DNA from: Microvelia longipes | Lineage: Eukaryota; Arthropoda; Insecta; Hemiptera; Veliidae | Reading direction: 5' to 3' | Length of the DNA stretch: 64,000 nucleotides | Assembly: GCA_018340805.1 (NCBI GenBank) | Contig: JACMZG010001911.1 | Span: 53,734,629 to 53,798,628 of the forward strand | Part shown: positions 62,640 to 64,000 of the stretch, one piece after another | Layout: every line of letters starts with the position of its first letter | How positions within the stretch are numbered: position 1 is the stretch's first letter | Position numbers and translations under genes: made by a program | The notes under the pieces: generated by a model | Databases searched by the model: none | Told to the model about the DNA's origin: nothing | What the model saw: the letters and a program-made list of their open reading frames with translations, nothing else

Positions 62640-62850
62640 GCCCGTTTTAGAGCCTTACGGCCCTTCAGGGTATTCGCCCTGCGGGAACCCCCTCGGGTGG
62701 GTGACATCTATTAGGCTTAAAATAAAGCTAAAGTTGGCGAAATCTTTTTACATCAAAATCTATTCATAAAAACTGAGAGCATAGCCCGGGCTGTGAACCC
62801 CAGACCTCCGGTGCCGAAGTCCAGTACTATAAGACCGCAGCTACGGAGGC
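62640..62850 (-). mobile_element. tRNA-derived SINE-like sequence
   Basis: The minus strand from about 62,850 reads gcctccgtagctgcggtctt, a D-arm/A-box type, then ctggacttcggcaccgg, an anticodon arm with a 7-base loop and TCG (Arg) anticodon, then ggtctggggttcacagccc, a B box with a partly paired T stem. The acceptor stem does not pair. The tail (62,640-62,705) has inverted pieces (cccttcagggtattcgccct). The tRNA-like head with an unrelated tail is the usual SINE layout. Confidence 0.6.
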
Positions 62851-62854
62851 AGAT

Positions 62855-63440
62855 CCATTTTTTTAAATTTATATAACATCTTTAATTAAAAAATGTCTTA
62901 AAATATTATTTTTTCTAAAAGATCTATGATGATTTTACCTAAATGATAGATAATAAAAAAAAGCAATTCTAAATTCTTACACTTCATGCTTGATCATAGT
63001 AATTAAGCATGGAAAGAGTAGTGAAGCTAAATATCACATAATTAGATAACCGGCAGAGCAAAAGAGCAATTGTCCAGTACTAAGCAAGGTACCAATATGG
63101 AAAATCCACAACCCCCTTTTTACTTCTCTTGATGGCTTAGAGTAAGGTCACTTATCTTGATTTTCATTTGTGCTCTGACCCCCTAGATTAAACAAACAAA
63201 TAAATGCCTTTCCTGAAACGTCGTACGTAGGTCAACTTAAATTATGTATTTTCAGGGTAAATAAAGTATTTCTCGTATTTAACTTTCCTGTTTTAAAAAC
63301 AAATATATTGGAGAAGTATAATGTTTGTAAAAAATTCAAAACCAGAATGTCAACTGACTGATGTCCGATTCAAGTGTTTTAAGACCTCTTAAGTGGTTGT
63401 ACACATTTTTCTGTAAGTGTGTATGTGTTATCATCGTTTC
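62855..63440. other. Intergenic, no gene seen
   Basis: AT-rich non-coding sequence. Confidence 0.4.
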
Positions 63441-63690
63441 CCCCGGTGCAATATAGCTAAAGAGTTGAAATTTGGTACCCTTGGTAACTTGGTATCCGAA
63501 ATATATTTTTTCATGACGTCAAATATCCGCAATAATGAATGGATGACCACAACCACGGGGAATAAAACTAATGGAATTACAATCTGAGGCGATCGAAGCG
63601 AGTCCGAACTTATGTGGATGAGCGTACTAAATCCGATGTGGTAAGAAAAAGTGCCGAGGTACCCCGTACCTGATACCATTATTCTCATGT
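63440..63690 (-). repeat. Dispersed repeats R4 and R1, copy 4
   Basis: 63,450-63,530 carries the R4 phrase (gagttgaaatttggtaccct) and 63,583-63,680 the inverse of R1 (gcgatcgaagcgagtccg .. atccgatgtggtaag .. gtgccgaggtacc). R4 followed by R1 suggests they belong to one larger element. The 85-codon minus-strand frame at 63,431-63,688 is repeat-derived. Confidence 0.65.
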
Positions 63691-64000
63691 TTCCTCAAAA
63701 CAAATTCGCAAAAGAATATAAAAAAGAAACAAAAATTTTATAACGCCCTTGTCTCATTTTATTTCATAAGAATAACAAAGAAGTTAAAAAAAGAACAAGG
63801 TATAAAAAGAAAAAAAAGCTACCTTTAGGTTTTCTTTGGTCTCTGTGGAAAATGTGAAATGTTACGGAAAATTGTAGTCAAGTAACCTGAGAAATATACA
63901 ATTTCCCTTCTAACTTTCCTTGAAAGATATATAAGAAAACATGGAATCTTTTTTAAAAGAAAATAAAATTCCCCGTGTTACCCAAGGTAATAGTGTTGGA

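Noticed and set aside
63431..63688. 85-codon minus-strand frame as a gene
   Set aside because: It reads through dispersed repeats R1 and R4, whose other copies are not open.

Overview
This window reads as AT-rich nuclear DNA of an animal, probably an arthropod. The sequence cannot name the species. The grounds are dispersed non-LTR retrotransposon remnants of the Jockey/R1/CR1 kind, a Maverick/Polinton-type DNA polymerase, hAT-type and other MITEs, tRNA-derived repeats and long (AT)n arrays. There are no operons and no intact cellular gene. Only one short stretch near 41.9 kb looks like a possible host exon, and the case for it is weak.

Region 1 (1-19,295) is the striking part: a giant inverted repeat. 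The left arm runs from the window start to about 9,534. The right arm runs from about 11,276 to at least 18,897. A 1.74-kb unique spacer separates them. From the axis outward each arm holds three degenerate AT-rich satellite families, then a block of GT-rich and ~64-bp repeats, then a ~700-bp unit in two tandem copies ending in long A/T tracts. Next to these arrays, in the left arm only, lies a protein-primed-type family B DNA polymerase of the Maverick/Polinton class. It points away from the axis and is broken into several reading frames, yet all polymerase motifs can be seen. The right arm has an unrelated ~0.7 kb at that place. Further out the two arms become homologous again in an unrecognised, decayed coding region. 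The simplest reading is two related Maverick-like elements lying end to end with very large satellite-filled termini, or one element with a huge terminal inverted repeat. Many arm differences are 1-2 base indels, so sequencing error may account for part of the divergence and some frameshifts. An 80-base N gap follows at 19,296-19,375.

Region 2 (19.4-31 kb) is repeat-rich intergenic DNA. It holds tRNA-like sequences, an endonuclease fragment of a non-LTR retrotransposon, a 31-bp minisatellite, a MITE with ~90-bp inverted ends, a second MITE family with a relative at 60.5 kb, and several AT/GT microsatellites.

Region 3 (31-51 kb) has three decayed non-LTR retrotransposon pieces: an RNase H end on the minus strand at 31 kb, a reverse transcriptase on the plus strand at 38.6 kb with an internal deletion, and an RNase H end on the plus strand at 50 kb. 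It also has a hAT-type MITE with terminal inverted repeats and a nearly perfect 8-bp target duplication (37,942-38,314), a 21-bp minisatellite at 36 kb, and copies of dispersed repeat families.

Region 4 (51-64 kb) is mostly non-coding: very long (AT)n arrays, a ~180-bp direct duplication, a ~57-bp tandem array, a ~1-kb pyrimidine-rich strand, a near-perfect 285-bp palindrome followed by a 40-bp tandem array, and a tRNA-derived SINE-like sequence. The only shared activity these parts suggest is past transposition. No coordinated host pathway is visible.
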